From the NCBI GenBank assembly GCA_002299195.1, contig DBOA01000147.1, forward strand, positions 1,449-15,512: 14,064 nt of DNA, given 5' to 3'. The translations under genes and the position numbers were made by a program. The notes beneath the pieces were generated by a model, which saw nothing but the letters and a program-made list of their open reading frames with translations, ran no database searches and had not been told where the DNA came from. Origin of the DNA: Sphingomonadales bacterium UBA658 (GTDB taxonomy: Bacteria; Pseudomonadota; Alphaproteobacteria; Sphingomonadales; Sphingomonadaceae). Of the stretch, positions 7,106 to 13,492 are shown in pieces. The number at the start of each line of letters is the position of its first letter. Position 1 is the stretch's first letter.

Positions 7106-7738
7106 ATGAATGCGATCACCCTGTTCGACTATTGGCGTTCCTCGGCAAGTTACCGGGTGCGCATCGTCCTCAATCTCAAACATGTGCCGTACACACGCGT
7201 GCCGACAAGCCTGTTGGAAAATGAACAAAAGGCACCGGCCTATGTCGCGCGCAACCCGCAAGGCTTTGTCCCGATGCTGTCGATCGATGGCCATGATCTG
7301 ACGCAAAGCCTTGCGATTATCGATTATCTTGATGCCCAATATCCCGAACCGGCGATGCTATCATCCAACCCTGCGGATCGGGCCAAAACATTGGCGCAGG
7401 CGTTGATTATTGCCGCCGACATTCACCCAATCGATAATCTGCGCGTGCTGCGTTATTTGAAGGATGAAATGGGGCAATCGCAGGAAGCCGTTGATGCATG
7501 GTACCGGCACTGGATTATCGAAGGGTTCACCGCGCTTGAGAATATGGCGCCCGAGGATGGGCTATTTGGTGGCGACATGCCAAACCTTGCCGATGTCTGC
7601 CTCGTTCCACAAATGGCCAACGCGCGGCGGGTAGACACACCGTTGGTGCAGTTTCCCAAATTGTCGCGGATTGATGCCGCGCTGACGGCGTTGCCTGCGT
7701 TCATCGCCGCCCATCCGGATCAGGTGACACCCGACTGA
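7106..7738 (+). CDS. maiA: Maleylacetoacetate isomerase (zeta-class glutathione transferase)
   Basis: This enzyme isomerises maleylacetoacetate to fumarylacetoacetate with glutathione as cofactor, in the homogentisate branch of phenylalanine and tyrosine degradation. The product is 210 residues, the family's normal length. The N-terminal thioredoxin-like domain begins TLFDYWRSSASYRVRIVLNLK. The zeta-class SSC-x-x-R motif appears as SSASYR at 12-17, with Ala in place of the usual Cys while both serines and the arginine remain. NPQGFVPML at 50-58 and the glutathione-contacting Q67-S68 of LTQSLAIIDYLD are present. The alpha-helical C-terminal domain contains ADIHPIDNLRVLRYL and DGLFGGDMPNLADVCLVPQ, typical of MaiA. 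The MarR gene follows 36 nt downstream, and a fumarylacetoacetate hydrolase gene lies 1.5 kb away, which supports the role. No homogentisate dioxygenase is in the window. Confidence 0.92.
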   Translation: MNAITLFDYWRSSASYRVRIVLNLKHVPYTRVPTSLLENEQKAPAYVARNPQGFVPMLSIDGHDLTQSLAIIDYLDAQYPEPAMLSSNPADRAKTLAQALIIAADIHPIDNLRVLRYLKDEMGQSQEAVDAWYRHWIIEGFTALENMAPEDGLFGGDMPNLADVCLVPQMANARRVDTPLVQFPKLSRIDAALTALPAFIAAHPDQVTPD

Positions 7739-7774
7739 CAAACACGCGGTGCAAGCCACAATAGAGTGAATTTT

Positions 7775-8221
7775 ATGCCACAAAAGACCCTGAAGCTCAG
7801 CGCTTTCCTGCCCTATCAATTGTCGATTACCTCAAACGCCGTCAGCGACCTGATCGCGCGCGCCTATCGCGGTAAATTTGCGCTAAAGGTGCCCGAATGG
7901 CGGGTGATGGCGCTTTTGGGTGAGGCGGAGGTCGCAACGCAGCGCGAATTGGTGGCCGCCACAGCAATGGACAAGGTGACGGTCAACCGTGCGTGCAAAA
8001 CGCTGGAGGAACGCGCGCTCGTCAGCCGCGTGCCGAACAGCAGCGACGGGCGGTCACACCATTTGGCCCTGACGGCCGCGGGCCGCAGCCTCTATGACCA
8101 AATCGTGCCTGAAGCGCTGCAGTTAGAGGCCGAGCTTGAGAAGATATTGGGCAGCGGTGAGGCGAAGCAGCTGGAGATCATGCTGGCGCAGTTACGCGCG
8201 CGCGTCATCGAGCTGGGTTAG
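7775..8221 (+). CDS. MarR-family transcriptional regulator
   Basis: The product is a 148-residue MarR-type winged-helix protein, a dimer that usually represses nearby genes and releases DNA on binding a small aromatic ligand. The DNA-binding part runs from about residue 40 (VPEWRVMALLGE) through the recognition helix (TAMDKVTVNRACKTLEERAL) to the wing with SSDGRSHHLALT. The outer helices at both ends form the dimer interface. I chose ATG 7775 because GAGTG lies 6 nt upstream. A GTG at 7766 in the same frame would add three residues and has no ribosome-binding site. Its place between maiA and the fumarylacetoacetate hydrolase gene suggests control of homogentisate degradation; this is inference. 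Its 3' end overlaps the convergent peptidase gene by 17 nt. Confidence 0.9.
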   Translation: MPQKTLKLSAFLPYQLSITSNAVSDLIARAYRGKFALKVPEWRVMALLGEAEVATQRELVAATAMDKVTVNRACKTLEERALVSRVPNSSDGRSHHLALTAAGRSLYDQIVPEALQLEAELEKILGSGEAKQLEIMLAQLRARVIELG

Positions 8222-9164
8222 CTTCGCTAGGACGCTCGTAATCGGTGGCGATTGCGGGCCGGCCCATTTTCGGGGTTTCAGTCTTGGGCATTTTGCGTTC
8301 CAGCGCATCAAGCCAGACATGGGCATTCTCGCCGACAAAGACCTGTGGCCGCGACGGCAAAAGCTGCAACATATTTTCCCATCGGGAAATCAGCTGAACC
8401 GCCTCGGCAATGGCATCATCAAATTTCTGCGGCTTGCGTAAGCCATTGTTCACCAACGCGTCGCCAAAAAAGGTCCAGTCATTGCCGGGCGCGCAGCCGA
8501 ACGAAGTGCGTTGCGACGATGCTGCGGTCACAATGACGGTCTGGTCATTGGTCAGCAACGGAATGAATATCCCTGAATAGCAAGCGGAGATCAGAACCAT
8601 GCGGCGCTTTATGCCCACGCCATCGAGCAGCGCGGACAATCGCTGCGGCGCAATCATGCCGACGCCGTCGTTGCCGTCGCGATAGGCGAGCCCCGACACA
8701 GGGTCGCCATGGCTGGTGGTGAATAAAATCAGTACGTCTTCTTTCAGATCCATTTTGCCCGCAACCGCGGCCAGTGCGACGGCAAGATTGGATGGCGAAC
8801 CCTGCGGCGCGCCCGTTGGCGCATCGTCGGCCCCAGCGGTGAGGAAAAGCGTTTTGCCCGTTGCGCCATAGCGGCGCGCCAGAACCTTTGCCGCTTCAGC
8901 CGATTCCCGTCCGAATACGGCATCGGAGTCGAGCCCAATCGAAACGACATAGGCATCGACGACACCGGGCTTTTGCGGTTGAAGCGCAGCTATCGCCGTC
9001 GCGAGGCGCTGGTGTTGCGAAAGATACCAGCTGGCAGAACGGTTCTGCTCCATCGCCCAGCCATTCTTCCCGGCCTCAGCGGTGCTAAACGTCTGTTGCT
9101 GGCTGAACGCCGATCCGGAGACGAACAGGGAAAGCGCCAAGGCACTTGCTTGAAACATTCGCAT
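8205..9164 (-). CDS. Secreted C13-family (legumain/caspase-like) cysteine peptidase
   Basis: The product is a 319-residue exported protein of the C13 clan CD peptidase group. A signal peptide is plain in MRMFQASALALSLFVSGSAF, with cleavage likely near residue 21, so it acts in the periplasm or outside. The catalytic dyad is visible: H152 in LFTTSHGDP and C195 in VLISACYSGIF, each ending a hydrophobic strand as the caspase fold requires. DAYVVSIGLDSDAVFGRE at 70-87 is the first core strand and its following loop. Legumain-like enzymes cleave after Asn or Asp, but bacterial members' targets are unknown. The frame is open to 9248, and ATGs exist at 9191 and 9185. I preferred 9164 because the signal peptide is then normal and the gene does not run through the fahA upstream region. 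It is antisense to the flanking maiA-marR and fahA genes. Confidence 0.85.
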   Translation of the reverse strand: MRMFQASALALSLFVSGSAFSQQQTFSTAEAGKNGWAMEQNRSASWYLSQHQRLATAIAALQPQKPGVVDAYVVSIGLDSDAVFGRESAEAAKVLARRYGATGKTLFLTAGADDAPTGAPQGSPSNLAVALAAVAGKMDLKEDVLILFTTSHGDPVSGLAYRDGNDGVGMIAPQRLSALLDGVGIKRRMVLISACYSGIFIPLLTNDQTVIVTAASSQRTSFGCAPGNDWTFFGDALVNNGLRKPQKFDDAIAEAVQLISRWENMLQLLPSRPQVFVGENAHVWLDALERKMPKTETPKMGRPAIATDYERPSEANPAR

Positions 9165-9187
9165 TTTGGCGAGCCCCAATCCCATGC

Positions 9188-9197
9188 GCATATGTCT
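9188..9197. promoter_or_regulatory. Candidate operator upstream of fahA (shared with maiA)
   Basis: GCATATGTCT lies 67 nt before the fumarylacetoacetate hydrolase ATG. It is the reverse complement of the sequence at 7036-7045 upstream of maiA. Short TGCG and CGCA arms flank it at 9185-9188 and 9201-9204. It also lies just upstream of the chosen peptidase start at 9164, so it could affect both divergent genes. Function is inferred. Confidence 0.35.
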
Positions 9198-9264
9198 AAA
9201 CGCACAGGCGCGGTTGCCGCAACAGTAATATCGTTGCATGATGGTCAAAAGCAGGAGAGCGATT

Positions 9265-10272
9265 ATGAAACTTGCATCATTAAAGTCGGGGCGTGACGGT
9301 CATCTGGTTGTCGTTTCCAATGATCTCGCTTGGTACGCTGACGCAGCGCATATCGCGCCGACATTGCAGGCCGCGCTGGATGACTGGGACAATATTGCGC
9401 CCCGGCTTGAGGCACTGGCGACCGATCTGGAACATGCCGTCATTCCGCGCGAACGCTTTCATGAACATGACGCCGCCGCACCGCTGCCCCGTGCATATCA
9501 GTGGGCCGACGGTTCGGCTTACGTCAATCATGTCGAACTGGTCCGCAAAGCGCGTGGCGCGGTCTTGCCCGAAAGCTTTTGGCATGATCCATTGATGTAT
9601 CAGGGCGGGTCCGACGAATTTATGGGCGCGCGGGACGACATTATGCTGGCTGACGCAGCATGGGGTTGCGATTTGGAGGCGGAGATCGTTGTCGTCACCG
9701 GCGATGTGCCAAAGGGCACGCAGGCGACAGACGCGCTGGCGCATATCAGGCTTGTCGGCCTTGTGAACGATGTGTCGCTGCGCAATCTGATCCCTGCCGA
9801 GCTGGAAAAAGGCTTTGGCTTTGTGCAGTCCAAACCCGCCAGCGCTTTGTCACCGGTGTTCGTAACGCCCGACAGCCTTGGGGCCTATTGGCAGGGCGGC
9901 AAGCTGCACCGCACATTGAATGTCGATCTGAACGGCGCGCCATTTGGCCGGGCGGTGGCGTCGGATGACTGCACATTCGATTTTGGTGTCTTGATTGCGC
10001 ATCTGGCAAAGACGCGCAATTTGGGGGCAGGGTCGATTATTGGTTCAGGCACCGTGTCCAACCGCGATGCCGATGGCGGTCCCGGCCGTCCTGTCGCCGA
10101 CGGCGGGCTCGGCTACAGCTGTCTTGCCGAAGTGCGCATGGTCGAAAAAATCGCGACGGGCGAAATGACCACGCCATTCTTGCAAGATGGGGACGTCGTC
10201 CGGATCGAAGTGCGCGACGATGCGGGCCACAGCATTTTCGGTGCCATCGAACAGACTGTGCGTTTGGGTTGA
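9265..10272 (+). CDS. fahA: Fumarylacetoacetate hydrolase family protein
   Basis: The probable reaction is cleavage of fumarylacetoacetate to fumarate and acetoacetate, the last step of the homogentisate pathway. The product is 335 residues, the bacterial two-domain FAH form. The start ATG 9265 is fixed by AGGAG at 9253-9257; an in-frame ATG at 9238 lacks one. The N-terminal domain covers about 1-80, with the hydrolase domain after it. Probable metal ligands are D108 (FWHDPLMYQGGS), E138 and E140 (DLEAEIVVV) and D169 (LVNDVSLRNLIP). SKPASALSPVFVTPD at 189-203 and IIGSGTVSNRDADGGPGRP at 258-276 are typical FAH segments. Proximity to maiA and a MarR regulator supports the tyrosine-degradation role. 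FAH-fold proteins also include acylpyruvate hydrolases, so substrate is not certain. A likely terminator follows. Confidence 0.9.
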   Translation: MKLASLKSGRDGHLVVVSNDLAWYADAAHIAPTLQAALDDWDNIAPRLEALATDLEHAVIPRERFHEHDAAAPLPRAYQWADGSAYVNHVELVRKARGAVLPESFWHDPLMYQGGSDEFMGARDDIMLADAAWGCDLEAEIVVVTGDVPKGTQATDALAHIRLVGLVNDVSLRNLIPAELEKGFGFVQSKPASALSPVFVTPDSLGAYWQGGKLHRTLNVDLNGAPFGRAVASDDCTFDFGVLIAHLAKTRNLGAGSIIGSGTVSNRDADGGPGRPVADGGLGYSCLAEVRMVEKIATGEMTTPFLQDGDVVRIEVRDDAGHSIFGAIEQTVRLG

Positions 10273-10273
10273 A

Positions 10274-10295
10274 GGGGACGGCGCGACGCCGCCCC
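10274..10295. terminator. Candidate bidirectional terminator after fahA
   Basis: GGGG-A-CGGCG (10274-10283) pairs with CGCCG-CCCC (10287-10295), giving a 9-bp GC stem with one bulged A and a 3-nt loop. It fits exactly between the fahA stop (10270-10272) and the 3' end of the convergent tadC remnant (10298). The T-content after it is low on both strands, so it is a weak intrinsic terminator at best, but its place suggests it ends both transcripts. Confidence 0.5.
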
Positions 10296-10297
10296 GT

Positions 10298-10674
10298 TCA
10301 CTGTTTCGAAAACGCGTCGCCAATCGAGTAGGCGGCTGGCCCGATAATAACGATGAACAGCGTCGGCAGAATGAAAAGGATCAACGGCACCGTCATAATG
10401 GCGGGCAAACGTGCGGCCTTTTCTTCGGCGCGCATCATGCGCTCGTTGCGGAATTCGGCAGACAATACGCGCAAGGCTGATGCTAATGGCGTACCATATT
10501 TTTCGGTCTGAATCATGGTCGTGACCACGCCTCGGATCGAGTCCAGATTGACGCGGTACGCCAGATTTTCGAACGCAGTACGGCGTTCGGTTAAAAACCC
10601 AGCTCAATTGCGGTGAGCGCAAATTCATCGCCCAATTCGGGATAGCCGCGGCCCACTCCTTTGCCACGCGGCAA
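10298..10674 (-). pseudogene. tadC: 3' fragment of tadC (Flp/Tad pilus inner-membrane platform protein), frameshifted
   Basis: Read on the - strand, three frames together give the C-terminal part of a TadC/type II secretion F-domain protein. First comes VAKE (from 10667), then GRGYPELGDEFALTAIELGF, then TERRTAFENLAYRVNLDSIR through VVTTMIQTEKYGTPLASAL and the membrane segment MTVPLILFILPTLFIVIIGP, with the stop at 10298-10300. Joining them needs one extra base at 10655/10656 (GAG-TGG where GAG-ATG-GGC is expected) and one extra T in the run 10593-10597, where the frame now hits TAA at 10591-10593. TadC is normally about 300 residues, so only the last 120 or so are left and the N-terminal half is missing. 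The open segment 10298-10528 would encode only 76 residues and is not a functional platform. It lies directly after the cpaA fragment. Confidence 0.85.
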
Positions 10675-10957
10675 AAAGCTTCACATCGCCGCCAGCCATC
10701 GCGCCGAAATGGAACGCGACCGCAAAGACACTGAATGTAATCGCTGCTGTGAGCAGGTGCACGCTGATGTCGGTGAGGTTAAACCCGCCGCTGGCCAGCC
10801 AGAATAATGGCGCGCCAATCGCGATCGCGATGTTTATCTTGTTGAAAATAAGCCGGTATCTGATGTCGGTATAGATTGATACCAACAGCGTAATTGCCAA
10901 GCCGCCAAGGGTTGCGTAAGCGAGAGTTTCACTGGACATCTGCACAGCATTAACCAT
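10625..10957 (-). pseudogene. cpaA: 5' fragment of cpaA/tadV (prepilin peptidase), truncated
   Basis: The first 95 or so residues are a normal A24 prepilin peptidase of the CpaA/TadV type, which cuts and methylates Flp pilin at the inner membrane. They include a first membrane segment (YATLGGLAITLLVSIYTDI) with the catalytic D31 in YTDIRYR. Further segments follow, up to AFHFGAMAGGDVKLF, whose GGDVK holds the second catalytic aspartate, D91. After F95-A97 (about 10667) family similarity ends and the DNA continues as tadC sequence read out of frame, so the frame stops at 10625 after an unrelated tail. The remaining C-terminal membrane helices, usually about 50-70 residues, are missing. An internal ATG at 10939 (residue 7) may be the true start. 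A start at 10957 would share its ATG triplet region with the opposite-strand hydrolase frame. No Flp pilin gene lies upstream. Confidence 0.85.
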
Positions 10958-11000
10958 GAAAGATTACCAAAAAGTAACCATGCACGCACCGAAAACACCG

Positions 11001-11936
11001 ATGAACCGCCGCGCAATTCCGGCCAATGCCGCAGAAACGATGTGGCACGCTGCCGATGGTTGGCCGATCCGGCGTATCGATTGGCAGGCGTCGACCCCGC
11101 CGCGTGGTTCCTTGTTATTCTTGCCAGGGCGCGGCGATCATTACGAAAAATATCTGGAAACATTGGCTTATTATGCCGATGCCGGATGGCATGTTACGGC
11201 CATTGACTGGCGCGGGCAGGGCGCTTCGGGCCGGTTACTGGATGATCCCCAAGTCGGCCATATCGACGATTTCGCGACTTGGATCGCCGATCTGGGCACA
11301 TTTTGGGACGCATGGAAACGCGACACGCCAGCGCCGCATGTTGTGCTCGCGCACAGCATGGGCGGGCAACTGGCGATGCGCGCTTTGGTGGAAAAGACGA
11401 TGGATCCCGACGCGGTGGCGCTGAGCGCGCCGATGCTGGGCATTCAAACCGGCGGCTTGCCGCTTGCCCTCAACCATGCCGTTGCCAAATTGATTGTGGC
11501 ATTGGGCAAGGGCAAACAAGCCGCATGGAAAGTCAGTGAAAAGCCATTATCGCCGATGAGCATGCGCGGCAAAATGCTGACGCATGATGACGACCGTTAC
11601 GAAGACGAGATTGCATGGTGGGCGCTGCGTCCTGAGGTTAAGCTTGGGCCGCCAAGCTGGCATTGGGTGGAACGCGCCATGGCGTCCATCCGCTTGCTGG
11701 AACGCCCCGGCGCGCTGGAGGCGGTGCAAACGCCAATTCTGTTGCTCGCGACGACGGCGGATCAGTTGGTCAGCACAAAGCGGGTGATCGCAGACAGCAA
11801 GCGGCTGCCACATGCCGAAACGCTGATTTTCGGTAACGAGGCCGCGCATGAGCTGCTGCGCGAAGCAGATGGCGTGCGCGACCAGTGCCTGCAACGCATC
11901 GACACCTTTTTGGATCAACACGCACCCCGGCCATGA
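11001..11936 (+). CDS. Alpha/beta hydrolase, monoglyceride lipase / serine aminopeptidase S33 type
   Basis: The product is a 311-residue serine hydrolase of the Hydrolase_4 group, close to lysophospholipase L2 and monoacylglycerol lipases; the substrate is unknown. The nucleophile S119 is in VVLAHSMGGQLAM (GxSxG as HSMGG). The acid is probably D254 (ATTADQLVS) and the histidine H283 (GNEAAHELLRE). LLFLPGRGDHYEKY forms the oxyanion-hole loop and AIDWRGQGAS the strand after it. The frame is open from ATG 10956, with further ATGs at 10980 and 11001. None has a good ribosome-binding site. I chose 11001 because MNRRAIP resembles the usual opening of such proteins and leaves room for a promoter opposite the cpaA remnant. 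The stop overlaps the next gene by ATGA, suggesting co-translation. Confidence 0.87.
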   Translation: MNRRAIPANAAETMWHAADGWPIRRIDWQASTPPRGSLLFLPGRGDHYEKYLETLAYYADAGWHVTAIDWRGQGASGRLLDDPQVGHIDDFATWIADLGTFWDAWKRDTPAPHVVLAHSMGGQLAMRALVEKTMDPDAVALSAPMLGIQTGGLPLALNHAVAKLIVALGKGKQAAWKVSEKPLSPMSMRGKMLTHDDDRYEDEIAWWALRPEVKLGPPSWHWVERAMASIRLLERPGALEAVQTPILLLATTADQLVSTKRVIADSKRLPHAETLIFGNEAAHELLREADGVRDQCLQRIDTFLDQHAPRP

Positions 11937-13039
11937 GCGATTTTAGCATTGCCATAATCGGTGCAGGCATCGCCGGGGCAAGTCTTGCCGCGCAGCTGTC
12001 TGCATATCAGTCGGTTGTCCTGATTGAGGCGGAGGCGCACCCGGGATATCATTCCACGGGCAGGTCAGCCGCGTTCTGGGTTGAATGCTATGGTGGCCCA
12101 GACGTTCAGCCGCTGACAACGGCGTCGGGTCCATTCCTGGCGAACCCACCCAAGGATTTCCATGACGGCCCATTGATGTCCCCGCGTGGCGGGCTGCACA
12201 TTGGCACGGCAGAGCAGCAACCTTTGGCGGATGCTATGCTGGCAGAATTTGCATCAAGCGGTGTGCATATTGAACGCAGCAATCGCAAGGATTTGGAACG
12301 ACATGTGCCCGGTCTGCGCAGCGGATGGACGACGGGGCTGTGGGAGGCAGCCTGCGCGGATATTGACGTCGCCGCGCTCCACACGGCCTATCTGCGCCAA
12401 GCGCGCAAGCAGGGCGTTCAACCACATTGCAACAGCCGGCTGGAACATGCGCAGTGGCGTGACGGCATTTGGCATATCAAAGCGGGCAGCCTGAACTGCA
12501 CCGCCGATATCATCGTCAATACCGCCGGGGCATGGGCGGATAATGTGGCGCAGATGGCGGGCGTTGCGCCCTTAGGCATTCAACCCTATCGGCGCACCAT
12601 TGCGCAATTGGCGGTTGCACCCGATGTGCCTGCGGCCCTGCCGCTCGTCATTGGCCTTGATGGCAGTTTCTATTTCAAGCCCGATGCGGGCGGACGTTTG
12701 TGGCTGAGCCCGCATGACGAGACCGCAACACCGGCGTGCGACGCCGCACCTGAAGAATATGACATCGCGCTTGCCATTGATCGGCTGCAGCAGGTTGTCG
12801 ACTGGGACATCCGCCGCGTTGAACGTAAATGGGCCGGCTTGCGCAGCTTTGCACCTGACCGGTTGCCGGTCATTGGCCGCGATGCGGCGCATGATGCATT
12901 CTTCTGGTTTGCAGGACAGGGCGGCTTTGGCATTCAGACTGCGCCTGCCGCAGCGCAGCTCGCGGGATCGTTACTGAACGATGCCATAATAGCGCCCGAC
13001 CGCGTTAATGCGGCGCTATATGCGCCAGGGCGTTTTTAA
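11933..13039 (+). CDS. FAD-dependent oxidoreductase, DAO/DadA-like
   Basis: The product is a 368-residue flavoprotein of the D-amino-acid oxidase/dehydrogenase superfamily, expected to oxidise an amine or 2-hydroxy acid; the substrate is not readable. The FAD dinucleotide fold is at the N-terminus: IAIIGAGIAGASLAAQL with GxGxxG at 10-15, and E32 at the end of the second strand. HSTGRSAAFWVECYGG follows, as in DadA-like and glycerol-3-phosphate-oxidase-like relatives. IIVNTAGAWAD marks the middle of the FAD domain. The C-terminal end has WAGLRSFAPDRLPVIGRD and FAGQGGFGIQTAPAAAQL, which close over the isoalloxazine ring. I chose ATG 11933 because it overlaps the hydrolase stop (ATGA). The frame open to 11885 would lie inside the hydrolase gene. 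It is convergent with rnhA at a 6-nt gap. Confidence 0.9.
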   Translation: MSDFSIAIIGAGIAGASLAAQLSAYQSVVLIEAEAHPGYHSTGRSAAFWVECYGGPDVQPLTTASGPFLANPPKDFHDGPLMSPRGGLHIGTAEQQPLADAMLAEFASSGVHIERSNRKDLERHVPGLRSGWTTGLWEAACADIDVAALHTAYLRQARKQGVQPHCNSRLEHAQWRDGIWHIKAGSLNCTADIIVNTAGAWADNVAQMAGVAPLGIQPYRRTIAQLAVAPDVPAALPLVIGLDGSFYFKPDAGGRLWLSPHDETATPACDAAPEEYDIALAIDRLQQVVDWDIRRVERKWAGLRSFAPDRLPVIGRDAAHDAFFWFAGQGGFGIQTAPAAAQLAGSLLNDAIIAPDRVNAALYAPGRF

Positions 13040-13045
13040 ACCAGT

Positions 13046-13492
13046 TTACCCAACCTTATTGCTGGCAGCATCGGCCGCATCGCTGGCGAGCCGGTCTGCG
13101 CGTTCATTTTCGGGGTGGCCATTATGCCCTTTGACCCAAATCCATTCCACCTGATGCCGCGCCATCGCTGCGACCATCTCACGCCATAGGTCGGCATTGC
13201 GCACCGGCTGTTTCGCCGCGTTTTTCCAACCATTGCGTTGCCAGCCAAAGATCCATTTGGTGATGCCGTCGATAACATATTTGCTGTCGGTGTGCAGTTT
13301 GATGCTGCACGGTTCGACAAGGGCGTTCAGCGCCTGAATGACCGCGCTCATTTCCATGCGGTTGTTGGTGGTGTCCGGATCGCCGCCCGCAATTTCTTTT
13401 TCATGCTTGCCATAACGGATGATCGCACCCCAGCCGCCCGGCCCGGGATTGCCCTTGCACGCGCCGTCGGTGAAAATTTCAATCTGTTTCAT
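13046..13492 (-). CDS. rnhA: Ribonuclease HI
   Basis: The enzyme degrades the RNA strand of RNA-DNA hybrids (R-loops and primers). The product is 148 residues, the usual bacterial length. The four metal-binding carboxylates are present: D9 in IFTDGACKGNPGPGGWG, E47 in TTNNRMEMSAVIQAL, D69 in KLHTDSKYVIDGI and D133 in NERADRLASDAA. The catalytic-loop H123 (VKGHNGHPENERAD) and the basic substrate-binding handle around GWQRNGWKNAAKQPVRN are also present. The start ATG overlaps the thrB stop as ATGA, so it is translationally coupled. The thrB-rnhA arrangement is, to my knowledge, common in sphingomonads. Confidence 0.96.
   Translation of the reverse strand: MKQIEIFTDGACKGNPGPGGWGAIIRYGKHEKEIAGGDPDTTNNRMEMSAVIQALNALVEPCSIKLHTDSKYVIDGITKWIFGWQRNGWKNAAKQPVRNADLWREMVAAMARHQVEWIWVKGHNGHPENERADRLASDAADAASNKVG

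Noticed and set aside
9165..9248. Longer peptidase start at 9248, 9191 or 9185
   Set aside because: These starts would put a Cys/Arg-rich stretch before a normal signal peptide and run through the fahA upstream element. None has a ribosome-binding site.
10113..10667. A 184-codon - strand frame starting GTG 10667
   Set aside because: It begins in tadC sequence but leaves the tadC frame after four residues because of the missing A, then runs through tadC out of frame and antisense into fahA, so it is a by-product of the broken gene.
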